This document shows positions 6,429 through 9,031 of a stretch of 9,031 nt of DNA, one piece after another. Each line of letters opens with the position of its first letter. Position 1 is the stretch's first letter. Made by a program: the position numbers and the translations under genes. The DNA is taken from NCBI GenBank assembly GCA_030425785.1, contig JAUHYJ010000118.1, positions 1 through 9,031 on the forward strand, read 5' to 3'. The DNA is from Acidimicrobiia bacterium (lineage in GTDB: Bacteria > Actinomycetota > Acidimicrobiia > Acidimicrobiales > Ilumatobacteraceae). The notes beneath the pieces are model-generated. The model did no database searches, was not told the DNA's origin, and saw only the letters and a program-made list of their open reading frames with translations.

Positions 6429-7610
6429 TCAGCGCAGGAGCGGCAGGACCTCGTCGACGAACCGGGTCATCTGCTCGTTCGCCTTCGCGTACGGATCACC
6501 GAGCAGGTGCGGGAACAGCGTCAGGTGCTGCATCCCGAGCAGGTCGCGGTAGAACGCCACACCCTCGGCCACCTGCTCCGGCGTGCCGATCAGGATCGTC
6601 TTGTTCTCGAGCGACTCCTCGAGCGTCGGGATCAGCCCCGGCGGCGCCGGCTTGCCGTCCTCGCCCATGTAGCCCCGGCTCCAGCCGTACGGCCCGAGGA
6701 ACTTCCAGAACTCGTCGTGGCCCGGCGTCGCCGTGCGTACCGCCTCTTCGTAGGTGTCCTCGATCCGGACGGCGACGACGAGCATCCGATTCTCGTGGGG
6801 CGCCAGCGTCGTCCCGTGCGTCTGCTCGTACTTCTCGCCGTAGGTGTCCCAGAACCGCTTGATGAACGAGTGGTGCTGGTTCCAGAACACGGCGCCGTGG
6901 CCGACCACGGGCACGTAGTCGAGCGTCGGTGGGCTCGTGACCGCCTGCCAGATCTCGTACGGGTACAGCGGGCGTGGGATGAGGCTCAGCTCCTGGACGG
7001 TCGAGCCACGGTCGGGGATGCCCGGGACGGGCACCTGGAAGTGCTTGCCCTGGAACGAGAACCGCTCGTGGTCGAGCGCGAGGCGGATGATCTCCATCGA
7101 CTCCTCGAAGACCTCGCGGTTGAGCATGTCGTCGGACTGCTGATCGGGGTTGTCGTGCGAGCCGATCGACACGCCCTTGTCGTTCAGGTGCAGCACCTCG
7201 CGCGGAACGGTGCCGCGCCCGACGCCCAACACCCCGCGTCCGCCCGACAGGTTGTGGAGGGTGGCGAAGTCCTCGGCCAGGCGGAGCGGGTTCCACTGCG
7301 GCACGACGTTGAACATCGCACCGAGGCGGATCTGTTCGGTCTGGGCCGCGATCCAGGTCGAGATCTGCAGCCCGTTCGGGATGACCTCGTAGCCCTCGTA
7401 CTGGAAGTGGTGCTCGGTCGTCCAGAACGAGTCGAGACCCAACCGGTCCGCGACCTTCGCCGACTCGATGTAGTCGAGCGTGGCTCGCCAGCAGGCGTCG
7501 TTCGAGTAGCGCCGATCCATCGGGGCCGGCGGCCCGGCCCCGGCATCGGTCATCTCGACACCGCCGAAGAAGAACGCACCCACCTTGAGATCGGGCTGCT
7601 GATCGCTCAT
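6429..7610 (-). CDS. LLM-class (luciferase-like) flavin- or F420-dependent monooxygenase
   Basis: A 393-residue bacterial-luciferase-fold oxidoreductase. Typical parts are the first beta strand VGAFFFGG (10-17), AKVADRLGLDSFWTTEHHF (51-69), the IRLGAMFNVVPQWNPLRLAED strand-helix (94-114), GRGVLGVGRGTVPREV (124-139, cofactor phosphate region) and the late IGTPEQVAEGVAFYRDLLGM (341-360). Family members oxidise small organic molecules with reduced flavin, or use coenzyme F420; the sequence does not settle which. ATG 7608-7610 is chosen although the frame stays open far upstream, because the fold starts at residue 9 and TACTGT lies 7 bases before it. It follows the CodA-like gene by 41 bases on the same strand, so the two could share a transcript, with extra expression from the internal promoter. 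Confidence 0.9.
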   Translation of the reverse strand: MSDQQPDLKVGAFFFGGVEMTDAGAGPPAPMDRRYSNDACWRATLDYIESAKVADRLGLDSFWTTEHHFQYEGYEVIPNGLQISTWIAAQTEQIRLGAMFNVVPQWNPLRLAEDFATLHNLSGGRGVLGVGRGTVPREVLHLNDKGVSIGSHDNPDQQSDDMLNREVFEESMEIIRLALDHERFSFQGKHFQVPVPGIPDRGSTVQELSLIPRPLYPYEIWQAVTSPPTLDYVPVVGHGAVFWNQHHSFIKRFWDTYGEKYEQTHGTTLAPHENRMLVVAVRIEDTYEEAVRTATPGHDEFWKFLGPYGWSRGYMGEDGKPAPPGLIPTLEESLENKTILIGTPEQVAEGVAFYRDLLGMQHLTLFPHLLGDPYAKANEQMTRFVDEVLPLLR

Positions 7611-7617
7611 GGGTCCA

Positions 7618-7623
7618 ACAGTA
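7618..7623 (-). promoter_or_regulatory. Candidate -10 box of a leaderless promoter for the LLM gene
   Basis: On the minus strand TACTGT ends 7 bases before the ATG, with no Shine-Dalgarno between. No -35 resembling TTGACA is present at 16-18 bases. The position repeats that of the other TAnnnT boxes in the window. Confidence 0.45.
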
Positions 7624-7651
7624 CAAAGTCGCCGGGTCGGGGACGGCCGTC

Positions 7652-8875
7652 TCAGCGAACGATCGTGTGACTGGTCGATGAACGGGCGATGACCCGGCCC
7701 TCGTGGATCACGATGCGATCGGCCGGCGCATCGGCGATCGCCGCCCTGATCGACGGCGCGTCGATCGCCACGAACTCGGCCGGGCTCCCCGGCTCGAACG
7801 TGACCGGTTCGAGGCCCATCGTCCGGCGGACGTTGTTGCTGACCAGGTCGTATGCCTCGTCCGGCAGGAGGTGTCCCGCCATCACGAGCAACGCCGCCGT
7901 CTCCAGCGGATCGGACCGCCCGACGAGGTTGAACGGATCCTGCACGTTGTCGGCCCCGGCGCACACCAGCGCCCCGGCGTCGAGCAACGGGCGGATCGCG
8001 GTGAGGCCTCGGGGCGTCGCCGTCGGGAACCCGCGGCCCTGCAGGTAGAGGTTGGTCTGCGGCAGCGTCACGATCGAGATGCCGGCCTCGGCGACGAGCG
8101 CCGACACCTCGGCCTGCACCTCGGGCGTCTGCATCCCCAGGCTCACGCAATGGCTCGCGGTCACCGACGCCCCGAACCCGGTGTCGATCACCCGACGGGC
8201 GAGGTCCCGCAAGGTGAGCATCGACGCGTCGAGCGTCTCGTCGACGTGCAGGTCGATCCGCGTCCCGGTCTCGGCCGCGGCGCGCAGGGCGACGTCGATC
8301 GAGCCGACGGCGTCGGGCTCGAGGTGCGGACACCCTCCCATCAGTTCGATGCCGGCCGCCGCACAGTCGTAGAGCGACCGGACGTTGCCCTCCGAACCCG
8401 TGCCGGTCATCGGCGTGTGGACGAGCGCCACGAACTCGATGTCGAGCAGCCCCGCGTAGTCGGCTGCGGCCTCCTGTGCCGCCCGCAGGTTCGCCGTGCC
8501 CGTCCGGTCGCCGGTGTTGATGTGGCTGCGCACGGCCGTCACGCCGTTCAACAGGAGCTTCTCGAGCGCGGCGCGGACGCGGACGACCATCTCGTCGTGC
8601 GTGAACAGGCCGCGCTGGGCGGCCGCGATCCAGGCGTCGATCGCGCCCTGCAGATCGCCGGTCGGGTTCGGAACGGCTTCGGCCGTGAGCGCCTTGTCGA
8701 TGTGGGCGTGCGGTTCGGCCATCGCCGGCAGGAGCAGCCAACCGTCGAGATCGGTCACGTCGCCGGTGGGGGCGACCTCGGGATCGTGGTCGGTGACCCG
8801 GGCGACCCGCCCGTCCCGAAGCTCGATGTCGACCGACCGGCCGTCCGCCAGTCGTGCGTTGCGGAGGGTGTGCAT
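7652..8875 (-). CDS. CodA-like metal-dependent amidohydrolase (cytosine deaminase family)
   Basis: A 407-residue amidohydrolase of the cytosine deaminase branch, which hydrolyses ring amines or amides with a bound metal. The metal and catalytic motifs are in order: HAHIDKA (His56, His58), IDLHVDET (His210, Glu213), TASHC (His242) and AGADNVQDPF (Asp309), the last matching HDDVFDPW of E. coli CodA. NLYLQGRGFPTATPRGLTAIRPLLDAG is also typical of the family, and a small composite beta domain is formed by both ends (MHTLRNARLADGRSVDIELRDG and HEGRVIARSS). ATG 8873-8875 is preferred over the in-frame upstream start at 8929, because TACCAT lies 7 bases before it and the upstream extension would overlap the divergent gene. 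Cytosine, creatinine, isopropylammelide-like or other heterocycles are possible substrates. It precedes the LLM monooxygenase gene. Confidence 0.9.
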   Translation of the reverse strand: MHTLRNARLADGRSVDIELRDGRVARVTDHDPEVAPTGDVTDLDGWLLLPAMAEPHAHIDKALTAEAVPNPTGDLQGAIDAWIAAAQRGLFTHDEMVVRVRAALEKLLLNGVTAVRSHINTGDRTGTANLRAAQEAAADYAGLLDIEFVALVHTPMTGTGSEGNVRSLYDCAAAGIELMGGCPHLEPDAVGSIDVALRAAAETGTRIDLHVDETLDASMLTLRDLARRVIDTGFGASVTASHCVSLGMQTPEVQAEVSALVAEAGISIVTLPQTNLYLQGRGFPTATPRGLTAIRPLLDAGALVCAGADNVQDPFNLVGRSDPLETAALLVMAGHLLPDEAYDLVSNNVRRTMGLEPVTFEPGSPAEFVAIDAPSIRAAIADAPADRIVIHEGRVIARSSTSHTIVR

Positions 8876-8882
8876 CGGGCCG

Positions 8883-8888
8883 ATGGTA
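8883..8888 (-). promoter_or_regulatory. Candidate -10 box of a leaderless promoter for the CodA-like gene
   Basis: TACCAT on the minus strand ends 7 bases before ATG 8875. It decides the choice of start for this gene. No clear -35 was found. Confidence 0.45.
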
Positions 8889-8915
8889 CGCAACGGGCCT
8901 CGGGCGGACGTGACG

Positions 8916-8921
8916 TAGCAT
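8916..8921 (+). promoter_or_regulatory. Candidate -10 box of a leaderless promoter for the creatininase-family gene
   Basis: TAGCAT ends 6 bases before ATG 8928, with no Shine-Dalgarno. It is separated by 27 bases from the opposite-facing TACCAT of the CodA-like gene, so the two core promoters overlap in a 52-base spacer. Confidence 0.5.
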
Positions 8922-8927
8922 CGTCGC

Positions 8928-9031
8928 ATGAGCCGCCGCTACGAGGACCTGACCGGACCCGAGATCGCCGACCGCATCACCCCCGAGTCGGTGCTGTTGC
9001 TGCCGGTCGGGGCGGTCGAGCAGCACGGCCC
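8928..9031 (+). CDS. Creatininase-family amidohydrolase, 3'-truncated
   Basis: Only the first 34 codons are in the window. The sequence begins MSRRYEDLTGPEIADRITPE and reaches LLLPVGAVEQHG, the hallmark N-terminal segment of the creatininase family (P-x-G-s-x-E-Q-H-G-P). In this family the Glu and His of EQHG bind the metal. Members hydrolyse creatinine or other cyclic amides, act in riboflavin/F420-type or mycofactocin pathways, or have unknown roles, so no substrate is claimed. ATG 8928 is supported by TAGCAT 6 bases upstream. It is divergent from the CodA-like gene. Confidence 0.8.
   Translation, partial: MSRRYEDLTGPEIADRITPESVLLLPVGAVEQHG

Noticed and set aside
8876..9026. Upstream in-frame extension of the minus-strand genes, making the CodA-like protein 425 residues (start at 8929) or the LLM frame 865 residues.
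   Set aside because: The extra residues have no family similarity. The LLM extension would run antisense-in-frame through the whole CodA-like gene, and clear TAnnnT boxes mark the shorter starts.

Overview
The window is compact, GC-rich DNA with almost no intergenic space. Short TAnnnT promoter boxes lie 6-7 bases before start codons, so several mRNAs are probably leaderless. Together with acyl-CoA ligase, LLM-monooxygenase and GDPD-type genes, this suggests an actinobacterium, perhaps of the Acidimicrobiia/Ilumatobacter type. That placement is inferred from style and gene content, since no rRNA or other marker gene is present.

Left part (1-1889, + strand): the 3' part of an acyl-CoA synthetase gene, cut by the window edge, then a glycerophosphodiester phosphodiesterase gene with its own leaderless promoter.

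Centre (1903-4581): the most interesting block. A RimK-type ATP-grasp glutamate ligase (+) is divergently transcribed, across 25 bases, from a two-gene unit (-). That unit encodes a retropepsin-like peptidase of the RimB/COG4067 type and, by a 4-base GTGA overlap, an M14-type zinc desuccinylase/aspartoacylase homologue. The block looks like a write-and-erase system for glutamate tags on proteins or peptides. The ligase also carries a C-terminal TrkA_C (RCK_C) domain, absent from the 300-residue E. coli RimK. RCK_C domains in some other proteins bind nucleotide second messengers, so the ligase may be ligand-controlled.

Next (4614-6182, +): a gamma-glutamyltransferase-family protein starting 32 bases after rimK from its own promoter, whose -35 overlaps the rimK stop codon. 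A 48-codon gene follows (6249-6395) for a single-pass membrane peptide, preceded by the only near-perfect Shine-Dalgarno in the window. It ends in a 15-bp, three-copy tandem repeat that can also form a hairpin between convergent genes.

Right part (6429-9031): a minus-strand pair, a CodA-like amidohydrolase followed by an LLM-class flavin/F420 monooxygenase, divergent from the first 34 codons of a creatininase-family amidohydrolase. These could form a small catabolic locus for an N-heterocycle or amide, but the substrate cannot be read from the sequence. No rRNA, tRNA, CRISPR array, insertion sequence or origin was seen, and no stretch longer than about 70 bases lacks a gene.
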